Source: Cercozoa sp. M6MM
Taxonomy: Eukaryota; Endomyxa: Ascetosporea
Direction: 5' to 3' (one strand)
Assembly (NCBI GenBank): GCA_040357565.1
Contig: JBDODJ010000070.1
Length of the DNA: 58,364 nt
Both the position numbers and the translations under genes were made by a program. The notes below the pieces were generated by a model, which searched no databases, was not told the DNA's origin, and saw only the letters and a list, made by a program, of their open reading frames with translations. Positions 1 to 10,613 of the stretch are shown here, piece by piece. Numbering within the stretch: the stretch's first letter is position 1; every line of letters starts with the position of its first letter.

Positions 1-19
1 CCCCCCCCCCCTTCCGTAG

Positions 20-1374
20 ATGGCAAAAAGACGTAGTGGCGGCGCTGTCGCACTTTGCGCAACGTCGCACTGATCGGTATCCGCTTAACCCTTTTCCTAT
101 TTCACCTCCCTAACCCCCCCTTAGGACGAAAGGCACGAAGGTGCAGGGAGTGCAGACTCCTTCGCAGTCGCGCTATGTGGCCTACTTTGAGAAGTGGCTA
201 CAGATGCCGCTGCTGGCTCATGTACCCCTCCCCCACACACCCTTTACCCCTTACCCCCCCTCCGACAGGGCCGCGAAAGCGACGTGTTGGCGCAGCAGGC
301 GAAACTGAGGTTTCACTCGCTCGTGCTGGGTCCGTTCGACCAGGACCTCCGCGTGGACGGTCATGCCGATGACGATTTGTTCCGCGCGGACATGTCATCC
401 ACGCCTGTTCCATTCAGGTGCTGCTCTTTACCTTCCTTATCCCTAGTTCCTTATCCCTACCTTACCCCCCCCCGTGTGCAGTGAAAACGCGCTACTGACG
501 CGACTCGAGACTCAAGTGGAACGATCTGAAGACCTGGAGGGTAGGGGGGTATGGGGGTATGGGTATGGGGTATGGGGCAAAGGGGGCATAAATGTGGTGG
601 ACGAAGAGTAGCGGATGAGGAGAACAACGAGGACGAGGAGTTGCGTCTGCTGAGTGGACAGAGTCAGGCCACTGGCAATGCCGAGGCACGGCCTGGCGAC
701 TTTGTGGCCGAGCTGCTGTACTGGCCACTGGAGACGGTGCTGCTGTCTTGCCCACCCCCCACCCCACCCCTTTACTCCCTATCTCTAGGACACTTCAAAG
801 TGGATGCCGACGAGTACGGACGATCTGCGCACGCTTTCGTGTGAGCCGGGTCCTGGTAATCCCCTTACCACTTCCCTACCTCTTACCCCCCCCCCGTAGC
901 CCCTCAGTTGCTGTTTTCGCGTGTGTGCGATCGGTCGAACTTTCCGCGTGCTGTTTCGGTTCGCGCTGATACGGAGATTCCGCTGCAGGTGTGTTTCTTT
1001 CGCTGTATCCCCCCCCCCCCGTTTACTTCCTGTGCCCACTCGCAGGGTGACGTGCAATTGCGCTTCTTCCGCGTGGACAAGAAAAACCAGCAGAAGCTTT
1101 TGTGCAGCTGCTTCCTGCACACATGTAACTTAGTCTTACCCCCTCCTACCATTATCCTACCCCTCTTCCCAGCGTTCGTGGAACTCGATGCGCGCGGACG
1201 TTTTCATATCCCGAAATTGCGACTAGACCGATTGCACAAGGTAACTTCCTTTTAAGAGTATAGTTTTTAGTATCGCAGCTTTTAGAAACAACTCTGGTCG
1301 CTCAGGATGGAAAACACAAGAAACTACCGCCACACTTTGCACTCTACGTGCAAGCTGAGCAGGTGCACGAGTGA
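20..1374 (+). CDS. PTEN/TPTE-like phosphoinositide phosphatase, C-terminal part (5' truncated)
   Basis: This is the 3' part of a gene that starts left of the window, with about nine exons split by 50-90 bp introns rich in C-runs. The first visible exon (20-76) ends in RRTD, and the next (about 125-220) reads GVQTPSQSRYVAYF, the segment that follows the catalytic loop in PTEN-family phosphatases. The last exons give a C2-like domain with GDVQLRFF, then CFLHTSFVELD and LPPHFALYVQ, ending VHE-stop at 1372-1374. The wording (QRRTD, RYVAYF, LHTSF, LDRLHK) is closer to TPTE/voltage-sensing phosphatases than to classic PTEN. The family removes 3- or 5-phosphates from membrane phosphoinositides. The HCxxGxxR loop and any voltage sensor lie outside the window, so activity and subtype cannot be read. 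An acidic exon (about 601-738) lies between the two parts. Family assignment is firm; the TPTE subtype is inference. Confidence 0.85.
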
Positions 1375-1862
1375 GCCGACCGCTCGATCGACTCGCCTGA
1401 CGTAATCAGCTGCAGGACCACGCGCACATGTTCACTCTAAACGGAGGCTCGAAGTGTCGAGCGACTACTGTAAACCACTAACGTTTCACTCGACTCCGCG
1501 CGGAGAGAACGTTAAAATAGACGTCCGTTTGCGTTCGGTTGACTGATTGCGTTAGTGAGTTAGTTTAGTCCACTAAGAAACCAACTGCCGTACGTGTATC
1601 AGTCCTCATTTCCACTGACGGACTTGAGACTCGGGCTAGCGTAGCGTCGCGTTACTCGCGTAAGAATACTCAATCGAACGAATCGAATGAACCTTAACAA
1701 CAAATAAATCTTCGGGTGTGACGCGAGTCGACGCCACCTCGCTGAACCGACCCCTTCAAGCAACATGCGCATCGTCGATCCCAAAGGGGGCCGCCTGTGT
1801 TTGTGCGGGTGACTGAAGTTCGGAATGGGTGCCGCCGTGTCTCTTCTGCAGCAAGGCGTCCG
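1375..1862. other. Convergent intergenic spacer
   Basis: This 488 bp lies between the stop codons of the phosphatase and the TRPML gene, which point at each other. I see no coding exon. It contains a 32-bp copy (1556-1587, reverse orientation) of a repeat also found at about 21.6 and 33.3 kb. Confidence 0.6.
1556..1587 (-). repeat. Partial copy of dispersed intergenic repeat
   Basis: The reverse complement matches the last third of the repeat at 33295-33390 in about 26 of 32 positions (AGTTGGTTTC, then GACT, then AACTAACT). Only this 3' portion is recognisable here. Confidence 0.55.
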
Positions 1863-3565
1863 TCAGTCCGCCGCCTCTACGATGGTCAAGGGTAAAAGCA
1901 TCAGTACAAGGCAGATGGAGTACCCAGTCTCGTCGTCGTAGGTGGTAGACTGAGACTCTTCACGCAACTGGCGCATCTTGTCGTGCCACTCGGCGTGCTC
2001 TTGTCGCACCTGCTCTGACTGCGGCTTCACCACCTCGAAGAAGAACCACTCGACCTGCCCAGGGGGGGGGGGGGTTAAGGGGGATCAAAGAGGGTAAAGG
2101 GGGGGTAAAGACACACCTGAGCGACCATGACGTTGAGGATGACGAAGATGAACAAGAAGCAGAACGAGTACAGGTACACACGACTCCACTGCGTACAGCA
2201 CACTCAGACACATCGCCCCTATAATCACAACCATATGGATTTCAACTGTCTACCACTGGCGCATACGATGTCAGCGCAAAGAACGACTCGAGCACCTATT
2301 GGGGGGAGGGGCAGGGAGGTAAAGAAGGATGTTGGCGGGGTAGGAGGGTGGGGTAAACTATACCTGGTCACCGTTCATCACAGCGAAGAGCGTTTTCATC
2401 GAGGTGCCACTGTACACCGACAGTACGCAGTTATAATACCAACTGCAGCCTTAACAAAAAGAGGGAAAAACGCACAAGTCGGCAAACAGGTTGTCGCTGT
2501 AGTTGATGGCACCACCACCTGCAATATATCGTCATAAATCCCGTTCAGACCACCCTTCCCCCAAATTAAACCAATACCGGCGGAATTGAAAATCATGACG
2601 CCAGCCACCGTGAATCCCAGGAACAGCGGCATTGTACTGACCTGTACACAAAGTTACTGGTCCAAATAGACCAGGTAAAATTGGACGGGACATGCTGTAC
2701 CAGTGTACGGCCGAACACAGGCGTTGCCTTCTTCATTGCTTGTACCTGATGGGACAAAATGGTAACTTGGTTTGGGGAGGGATAGAGGGGAAAAAGGGTC
2801 GGAAAAGGGCAAAACATACGAAAGCCGTGTCCGTACGCGACCACTTGGCGGTGTAGTCCAGCAGCATCACGTAGGATAGTGCACAACCTAACCCTGTGCC
2901 CACACATCTGTGCAGAATAGCCACTTTGATTTGTCTGTCTCTACCAGTCCAAAAACGCGTGACATCGTTGCTATGTGCCCGACCAGCAGACAAAGCCGTC
3001 AGATACAGCACTGCACCGAGAATCTAAAACAACAAAAGCAGGTAACTCTACAAAGACCAAAACCTCAAAATACGAAAAAGCACAGCTCACATTTGCACAA
3101 TCGCTGACGAAATCTAGCAGTGTCCAAGCCGAGAATTCGCCTCCTTGCCACAACTGCGGCACCAAACGCCAGCTCGATCGCCAATCTATTGCCAGAAATC
3201 CGAGAATTCCGCAGTCTTAACAAAAACTGAAGTCAAACAGAATTCTGTGTACCACTGCGATTGATAGAATCGGTGAATCGTTGGACGCGCGCAAAGCAGC
3301 CTATTCCGACAAGTATGGTTTTAGAAGGATAGACATAGCGAGGATTGACAGATTGAAGTTTCTTTCTCGATTCTGAGAATACAGTTAAGGGAGCGAGTGG
3401 TACCAGTTTCGATGGCCAGCAAGGCCGCCAACGACAGTGCCGACAGCGCGAGTTGCAAAGCCGCCAGCAGCGTGTATCGTCCGAGTGACACGTACTCGTC
3501 CGACGTGTCGCACCGTCTCCAGTCTGCGTGCACAAGAACAAGTGTGTGTGTGTGTGTGTGTGTGG

Positions 3566-3611
<46 letters not shown>

Positions 3612-3906
3612 NNNNNNNNNNNNNNNNNNNNNNNNNNNNNNNNNNNNNNNNNNNNNNNNNNNNNNNNNNNNNNNNNNNNNNNNNNNNNNNNNNNNNNNNN
3701 NNNNNNNNNNNAGAAGAGGTACCAGATCCAACAGAGCTGAGTGAAAGACGAAAGCTGCACCGATCGCAGCGTGAACAGTGCCTCCAGTTTCGAGGCTAAA
3801 AATAAAACAGGATTTAAAAATACAAACAAAGTACATAAAAATAACAAAAAAACAATTAAAAAAACAACAACAAACAAAAACAACAAAAACAAACAAAAAC
3901 AACAAA

Positions 3907-3941
<35 letters not shown>

Positions 3942-4901
3942 CGAGAAAAAAAACAGAACAACGCAATTAAAAACAAAACAACAAAAAACAAAACAACGCA
4001 ATTAAAAACAAAACATTGGAAACAAAACAAAAAAAAAAACAAAAAACAAAAACACCACAACAAAAAACAAAAACCAAAAAAAAACAACAGATACAGAAAA
4101 ACAACAAAACTGACCCTTCTTGAGGAATTGGGTTTGTGCCGCCACGTGCGCCTCGTCGCCGCTCGGATCGAAAATTCCGCGCGCTTGCCGCGTTTGCGAA
4201 GAGAACTGCGGCACCCGAGGTTAAAGAGAGCACACGGGAGTGGTATTTCGGTGAACCAAGAGAGTCGTATTGTCCGGTGACTCGTCGTCAAACACGGTGT
4301 GCACGGTGACATAAGGCACCTGACCACGACTGTGCAGTTCCTCCTGTCACATGCCAGGTTAAGGGAGTAAAAAAATAAAAACAACAAAAAATAACAGTAC
4401 TGGCACACGCGGATCACTATTGCTCAAGAACTCCGCGTGGAAGAAAGAGTCTGCCGCGTTCTATTACACGGATACATACACACACACGGAATGAAATTAG
4501 TGTGATTACATCAGGCAGTCCAAAAAACGAGTCGGTAAAGTCGTTCACTAGTGCTGTCACTTGTGACACAGTGTTTACTACACGTGGGCAAGAGACGAAA
4601 GGTAACGGCTAGGAAGTAAACGGAAAGGAGGAGGGCCAAAACAGACAATACACTCCCGTTGCTCATGCTCGTCGAGTCCCAACAGTTTCGGCCATCTCTG
4701 GCGCATTGCTACACCGCAAAAAGCGTTTCTCCAAGCGTTTTTCAAGTCATACAAAAGACACAAAGCGGATACAACTGTACCACGCTCGTATGGCGAGTCA
4801 TTTTTCGACCATAAAATTATTTGAGCTGATGACACGATCACTATCGCAACCTGCAGCAGGAGCGGAACGAGGGCGATAACTGCACTTAGTCGATTCTCCA
4901 T
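1863..4901 (-). CDS. TRPML (mucolipin)-like cation channel
   Basis: The product is a multi-exon six-helix channel of the TRPML family, endolysosomal cation channels gated by PI(3,5)P2 in animals. From the ATG at 4901: helix S1 (RLSAVIALVPLLLQVAIVIV), a luminal loop over several exons (around 3.7-4.3 kb), S2 (YTLLAALQLALSALSLAALL), the linker GEFSAWTLLDFVSD that matches the segment before TRPML S3, then S3-S4, S5 (TMPLFLGFTVAGVMIF), a pore segment SMKTLFAVMNGDQ (animal pore INGDD, so the last acidic residue is Q here) and S6 VYLYSFCFLFIFVILNVMVA. A charged tail ends at the stop 1865-1863. The intron at about 3.54-3.71 kb holds a TG microsatellite and a 100-N gap, and the one at 3.8-4.1 kb is A-rich. 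Luminal exon boundaries are the least certain. It is tail-to-tail with the PTEN-like gene. Confidence 0.85.
3541..3611. repeat. (TG)n microsatellite running into an assembly gap
   Basis: A nearly perfect TG array lies inside a TRPML intron and runs directly into the N run, which suggests the gap arose because the array could not be assembled. Confidence 0.9.
3612..3711. other. Assembly gap of exactly 100 N
   Basis: A placeholder-sized N run follows the TG array, so the true length is unknown. It appears to fall wholly within an intron. Confidence 0.95.
3820..4105. repeat. A-rich low-complexity intron (AAAAC-like, with a CA array)
   Basis: On the + strand this is a run of AAAAC/AACAA units with a CA array at about 3911-3940. 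It sits in a TRPML intron as a T-rich sense tract. Long open frames here (poly F/V/C) are low-complexity artefacts. Confidence 0.85.
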
Positions 4902-5040
4902 ACTACACACGCGCACCAGCACACATTGTACACTCTAAGTTGAGGAATTTGATGTTTTTTATGTTTCGCGATATGAAAACTAGAAATCTAGTCAGAGTTT
5001 CAAAGTTGTGCGGGCTTGTTTTACTACAGCTTTCGCTACA
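4902..5040. promoter_or_regulatory. Short divergent promoter region (TRPML / small membrane protein)
   Basis: Only about 139 bp separate the two start codons of oppositely oriented genes, so both promoters and 5' UTRs must share this space. I see no clear TATA box or other named motif. Confidence 0.5.
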
Positions 5041-5429
5041 ATGCCGTCTCTCGTGGGTGACGTCGCGAGTGAGGTGTTGATTTTACTTTTTGACCCCATC
5101 GATCTGTGAACTGTTCCGAAGGCTTTAAAACCTGGCGAAATTGGCGCCAGTGTTCGGATGCTTTGGATCGTGCTCGGTTTTACCGGTGGGGTGACTTTTC
5201 CGCCTCTGAACTTCATAAGGATATATTTGCGTGTCTTGCAGTGCTCGTGGCGCTCGCGCTGAAATCGTTTGTCGCTCTCTTGTTTCCGTTGGCACTGGGC
5301 GCTGCCTTGTGGCATGCGCAGAGCAGCGGCTTGTTTGACCAGAGTGCAGAACCGGAGAAGGCTGACTCCACTGACAATGGCAACGCAAGTGCTGCCGTTG
5401 GTGCCGAAAGTGACAAAAAGAACGATTAA
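5041..5429 (+). CDS. Small integral membrane protein (about 95 aa), family not recognised
   Basis: Three exons splice in frame: ATG at 5041 (MPSLVGDVASEVLILLF...), a short intron after DPID, a second exon giving VRMLWIVLGFT, a second intron (about 5187-5239), and a third exon that adds a long hydrophobic stretch (VLVALALKSFVALLFPLALG) before an acidic, polar tail ending KKND-stop at 5427-5429. That gives two hydrophobic segments with a charged C-tail, and no signal peptide or catalytic motif that I recognise. It starts 139 bp from the TRPML gene on the other strand and ends 106 bp from the convergent NT-C2 gene. The splice-consistent frame supports a real gene; its function is unknown. Confidence 0.6.
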
Positions 5430-5535
5430 TTCGACCGAAATTGACGCGAACATTTGTTGAATTGAACAGATTTCGATCGCAGTTCAGTTTAAACGGGACG
5501 GGATATATCATATACAAAAAGCGAAGCGCTCGCGA

Positions 5536-8321
5536 TCACAGCGTGCCACTGCGTGCTCGAACGCGTTCAGTGTTTGAGTCACAAGAGGAGCTGCCAAGCT
5601 CGAAGTCCGCGTCTAAATCCAGAGGCAACTCCACCGACAGCGAGAGCGACGAGTCGTTCACTTCTGGATCACCGACACAGTCGGTGGGATCGCTGGTGTT
5701 GTGACTCGAACTTCGGTGTCGCAGTAGCACTTGTTGTGCTCTCTGTGGATGTGCACAATAACACACCAGCCACACACTGGCGGACAGGCATACCATCGCA
5801 TGGAACACTGGCAGTTCTTGCGCGCGCTTGCGAAGTGAGTTGATTTCGTGCTCATCCAGACCAAACTCTGCGTCACGCCTAAACACGCAGGTATGTACAA
5901 AAAAATGAAAACTCAACAGATCCAACTAAGCTTAACGTACGAAACGGATTCCCTTTTGGCATTGAAGGACGTTGCACGCGGCCTGACTGGAATTTCTGGC
6001 ATTGTCTGCAAGGCACTCAGTTGCAACAGGAAACCTCAAGAGACAAAAGAACAAGGCTACTCTTTCGGGAGGTGGCGTCACACACTCGCGCGAACGAGAG
6101 CGCAGTCTGGTTTTCTATCAGAACGACAGCAGCAGGTTACACAGCAGGTTTGTAGCCTCTGTATATCACAGGGATAAGTTACCAAACGAGAGACCCAAGA
6201 CGTCGACCGCGCTCGTGTCGACACTGGTTTCTCTGGTGAGAACTCGGAGTCATCTGCAAAGAAAGCCCAGACAGACTGATCGATTTGAACGATCAACAAG
6301 GAACCAATGCACCTGTACTGAGGTACTCGGACTCGGGAATCACGGCGAGCGAGTCGGAGATTGTCGAGGACAGCGACGGCGATCGCGAGTGTCGCAGCAC
6401 GGCATCATCTCCCCACGGATTTTGAGCCTTGCTCGCTAATCACACAATGTAACGTTAAAAACAAATTCTTCCTTGGCAACCTTCAAAGTTACGAAGTTCT
6501 AGTTGTTCCTTCTGCTGCTGCCGTTTGAGCGCACGTTGCTGCAGCGATGACGACAGAAAATGTGCTCTAACGCACACACGAAGTGCCGGCGCTTTCGACT
6601 CAAGCTCCACCAATGCCTCTGTCCAAACCACAGACAATTCATCACCCAAGACCGCAACACAAAACGCAGCAAGCGTACTGCTTTTGTCGCCGACCAAACG
6701 TAACGGCAGCCACTGGGAAAAATGAGAAATCTTGACAGGCGGAATGACCAGTCAAATGACCAGTCAACGAAAAACAGAAAAAGTACGCGAGTGTATTGGA
6801 AGCGAACGTCCTTCTTGCCATCCCGGCACTTCCTCGGAGTGATCTTGTCCTTCAAGTCAATCGTTGCAGTTGCGTACAGTCGTCTTCTCCTCTGAATTAG
6901 AATCAACAATCCTATCTGGATAAAATAGAAAAACGCAAAGCTGGTACACACTGCAACGCCGCCAGTTCGGCGTCTTCCTCAGCCGCAATGTTTTCGTACA
7001 TTCGGAAGTCGTCATTCGTATCACACTTGGCCTCATCGTCATTGTCATTGTCAGTGTCATTGTTATCATTGTTATCGTCAGTGTGACCAGTCGGATCGCC
7101 CTTGTTTTTCTCGTTCTTCTCAAAGGCAACACTTTCGCTAGTGAGGTCGCCAAAAGAGCCGCGTCGCTTTCGCACCGTCCACATGGCACGTCGTTTTTGC
7201 CGGTAGCTTTCAACATCGAGAAGTGGATGTCCTCTGCAAATGCACAGCATATCACAGAAAGTCCCTGAATATGGCGAAATGTACCTGTCATCAACGGGAC
7301 CGATCCAAACGCGAACTTCGAACACCTTGGGTTGGAAACTGCGCGGCGTGCGCTGTCCTGACACTGGTGCGGATTCCCTACCCCACCCACACATAGCAAA
7401 GATAATTAAAGGCCAAGGGAGAATAATGGAACAAAGGCTTTCTACCAGTAGAGATGAGAAACAAAATCGAGACTGCCAGAGAAACGAACGTCGTGCCCGC
7501 GATTGTTGCTACCCGAACGATTGCGCGAATGTCTGCTCGAGGTTTCGATTGCGTAGGCAGCCGTCAGTTCGCCTACTCGACTCAAAAAATGCTTCTTTTT
7601 GCGCGAGAGCTCGACATAAACGCCTTCGTGCGGCTGGGTAAAAAATAAAAAGCATTCTCGTAGGATCAACAGATAGATCATTAAACCATACCTGCAATTC
7701 TTCAACGAAGCGAAGATTCCGCGTTTCAAAAAAGCGCACACTGAATCCCATTAAGCAAAGAAAAATCATTAGCAAACAAACATCAGGTGAACCGCAACAT
7801 ACGAGAACTCGAATTCATTGCACGGCTTGTTGAGGTGCCGAAGAAACTCAAGACGTGACATTAGGAACTTTCTGCTCTTTCTTCTTGGTTGTTTTAGAGG
7901 TGGAGGCGGGCCTCTCAACACTGAAAAATAAACGTTTAGAAGGTTACATCATTGAGCAATGGACTGTACCTAGAGGAAGCCGCGAAGAACCAGAGTCAGA
8001 ACGACGTGTCTGTTTCTTCTTTTTCAATTTCGCCCTCTTCGGACGCGGCAATCGTTGTCGGAACGACCAGAGATTCGCGGGATCGACAAAGTTCTCTTGC
8101 GATGCAGCTGGTGTTGAAGGTGCACTAAAGCTATGAAACTTTGCTCTGCGGCTTCGATTTGGAACAGAAACACTTGCCGCAGCCGAGACAGGCGACGGCG
8201 AGTCGAGGTCTGCATTAGAACGAGACCTTGAGACATAACTGCTTCGCATTTGCAAACTGAAAGCACGCGGTTTTGGGACAGCCGCGGCTTTATTTGGCCC
8301 AGGGGGCGCACAAGCGTGCAT
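5536..8321 (-). CDS. NT-C2 domain protein (EHBP1/EEIG1-like)
   Basis: The spliced protein has a Ser/Arg/Lys-rich N-terminus (ATG 8321, RSSYVSRSRSN), then an N-terminal C2 (NT-C2) domain. Its pieces are FLRHLNKPCNEFEFSVRFFE with YVELSRKKKHFLSR (animal EHBP1 has a K-x-A-S-K-F-Q-F segment followed by a basic WTRRSRRK), then VFEVRVWIGPVDDR, then RRRRLYATATIDLKDK with RWLPLRLVGD and FCVAVLGDEL (EHBP1: RRKALATSSINMKQY and the CIFL strand). A Ser-rich tail follows, with a short segment LDEHEINSLRKRAQELPVFHAM. An acidic, Asn/Asp-rich insert (around 7.0-7.1 kb) interrupts the domain. NT-C2 proteins link membranes or Rab/EHD endocytic machinery to actin. No CH or bMERB domain is seen. The start codon is uncertain because the frame stays open upstream without an ATG. 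Confidence 0.7.
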
Positions 8322-8806
8322 TGGGAGCACTAAGCCTCCGCAAAACGTCAAAACCTCGGCATGCCCGGTCCGGGAAAGTCGGAAAACAGGAAACTCACAT
8401 GGTCCGAAACCGTCATGCCGTGTGCAAAAGGGACCGGACGGACCATCAGATCCCAACCGGAAAGTAGAAAGAAAGCGACGCTAACCCAAAAAAGGTAAGG
8501 AAAGCTTCGTACCGACGTAGGTTAAATTACAGAAGGAAGCTGGTTTTTGGTCACTGTGAAAAACCGCGCTTTGACAGTGACCAGCAGACAAAAAAAATAC
8601 AATTTATCTGACCAGTTGGGCGCTTTCAAATCGTCTCTGGGTGCTAGTCGATTCTCAACAGTGTGTAGAGATGCATGCACTCGTCAAATCGCAGAAACGG
8701 GGATAATCAAAATCAGCACTGTAGCCACCAAGTGCGTGAACTGGGACGCTTAGTGTATATCAAGGTGAGCTGCAAACTTTCATAAAATTAACGAAGTAGT
8801 AGCACT
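8322..8806. promoter_or_regulatory. Divergent promoter region (NT-C2 gene / 2OG oxygenase)
   Basis: About 485 bp lie between the two proposed start codons. I see no further exon or RNA gene. Part of it may be 5' UTR of the NT-C2 gene, whose frame remains open to about 8456. Confidence 0.4.
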
Positions 8807-10495
8807 ATGCAGCGCACAGTGAGAGCTCTGAGACGCGTGCGGGTCAAGGTATTCGAGCACACAGGATTGACGGGGTGTGTATATTTGAGATGTTTGTATT
8901 GTTTGGACCAGCCTGCACGTTGCTTTGGTGCTGGCGTGCAAGAAGTTCGGGATTTCGATCCCGAGGCGCACGAAGCCCTCGAGCAGCAAGAAGTGGATGC
9001 TTTCGAGCGGTATCTTATGTTTGTAAATGCAAGGTGTGTGTGTTGTATTGCGCTGCTCTGTGTGACAGAGGTGAGATGCAACAGGTGCCAAAGAAGGAGA
9101 CGCTTGAGTTCTTCCCGCCACAGTTGCAGCGAGAGATGGCATTTCATTTGAAGAGTCGGTAGACTACGTTACAACAAGCTAGCTGGATTATCACATGTTG
9201 GATTCCTAGAGGTGTCTTTGAGTGCCCGAACTTCTTGAGTCGTCGTTTGGCCAAGCTAGGTATCCATGGGCTTTTCAATGCATCTGTGGGTTATCGCAAC
9301 TTTGACGTTGAGCAGTCCAAGACGAAGCAGTGGATCTGTACAAGCGAGGCAAGGCAGTGCCAACCAAGACTCTGTAAGCACGTAGCACTTCCCCTTAAGT
9401 CGAAATATGTGTGTGTGTTTTTGGCGCAGTGAGTTCGTCGAGGCACTTTCGGAAGAGGAACGACAGCAGGCGTTGGATGAGGTCGATTGCATCTTTTGCT
9501 TCTCTGTGTGCTACGTGTGTTGCCTATCCTTTCTTTCTCTGCAGGGCATGGAGGAGCAAGAGGATGGCACCTTTGTGACTGAGTGCGTTGTGCCTGGTTC
9601 CTACGGCTACGAAGTGCAAGGCGACGAGGCCAAGAGGGAACGCTTGGTACATCACTGCCTCCTCTCCTTTCACAAGTCAATATGATGGTAGTCAAGTCAA
9701 TATGATGGTCATTACCCTGTGGTCTCTCAGGAATCCGTGGTGTTCTTCGTGTCCTCGCTTGTCAACGAGGTGCCAAAGTTCCTGCGCGAGCGACTGCCGC
9801 AAGCTGCGCCGCTTTCGCAGGACGGTAGCTTTCTCTCTTTAGCATACCGTTTTAACAGTACCTGAGCTGAGTACCTGAGCTGAGTACCTGAGCTGAGTAC
9901 CTGAGCTGAACGTTTCTCCTGCAGTGTTTGGTGCTAAATTGGACTACTTTTTGGACGGTGCCGAGATGCCAATCCACGTCGACAACGGCAGCGGCGGTGC
10001 CGACGGTGACTTGCGCAAGCTGACCATTGTGTATTTTGCCGGAGGTGACGGTGTCGAACTGAACGAAAAGAAAGACGAAGACACGCCGGATGGTATCGCT
10101 TGGTGACTAGATGAGGCTCGAAGGGGGCAGTGAAGAAAGTGTGTTGCAGTGGAAGTCGGCGGCGCACTCACGCTGCTGCCGCTGGATGGCCAGGGCGGAC
10201 ATATCGAGGTCAAGGCGGCCCCCGACACACTTGTGGCCTACTGGAGCGATCTCGTGCTGCACGAGCACAGCACTGTGCAACTGCCGCCTGATCAGAAGGA
10301 GAATCCTCTGGTCACGCTGACGACCTGGCTTGCTGCTGGTGCTTTGTTTTCCCTCTTGATTCAATTTATCGTATTGTTTCATTCTTGTCGTGCACAGAGG
10401 ATGCCTCGCACATTGATCGTTTCGAAGACTACCTGGAACAAGTGATTCCGCAGCAGCAGCAGCAACACCAAGGCAGCATTCCGATGCCGCAGTAA
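8807..10495 (+). CDS. 2-oxoglutarate/Fe(II) oxygenase, prolyl-hydroxylase (EGLN/P4H)-like
   Basis: About nine exons splice in phase from the ATG at 8807. The C-terminal half is a 2OG-Fe(II) dioxygenase fold: AKLDYFLDGAEMPIHVDNG supplies the first metal pair (H-x-D), DLRKLTIVYFAGG matches the strand DLRKLTCIYYLN of HIF prolyl hydroxylases, and TLVAYWSDLVLHEHSTV matches the distal His segment LLFFWSDRRNPHEV. Downstream, NPLVTLTTWL aligns with the final strand that normally carries the 2OG-binding Arg; I do not see that Arg in the expected place. The N-terminal about 200 residues are helical and charged (FERYLIGEMQQVPKKETLEF, FVEALSEEERQQALDEGM) and match no domain I know. The tail is Gln-rich. 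The likely role is protein hydroxylation in oxygen or redox sensing. An intron at about 9842-9923 holds a 13-bp tandem repeat. Confidence 0.72.
9858..9909. repeat. Four tandem copies of a 13-bp unit in an intron
   Basis: GTACCTGAGCTGA is repeated four times just upstream of a 3' splice site in the 2OG oxygenase gene. Each unit starts with a GT that resembles a 5' splice site. Confidence 0.9.
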
Positions 10496-10613
10496 ACGAA
10501 CCGTGGGATCGCGATCGGATGAAATTTAAGTTCAAAAACTCCAACTCAGCATTTCCAGTTGTTAAACAACTGACGTGACACAACGCAACGAACAGCCGCT
10601 CATCATGCGCACG

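Noticed and set aside
3233..4417. Long minus-strand open frame rich in F, V and C
   Set aside because: It reads through an A/T-rich intron, a TG array and the N gap. The real TRPML exons inside it use several frames, so the long frame is a low-complexity artefact.
8840..9240. N-terminal exons of the 2OG oxygenase as a cyclic-nucleotide-channel C-linker (FFPPQLQREMAFHL...)
   Set aside because: The resemblance is short, no channel helices or cNMP-binding motif are nearby, and the exons splice in phase into the oxygenase.
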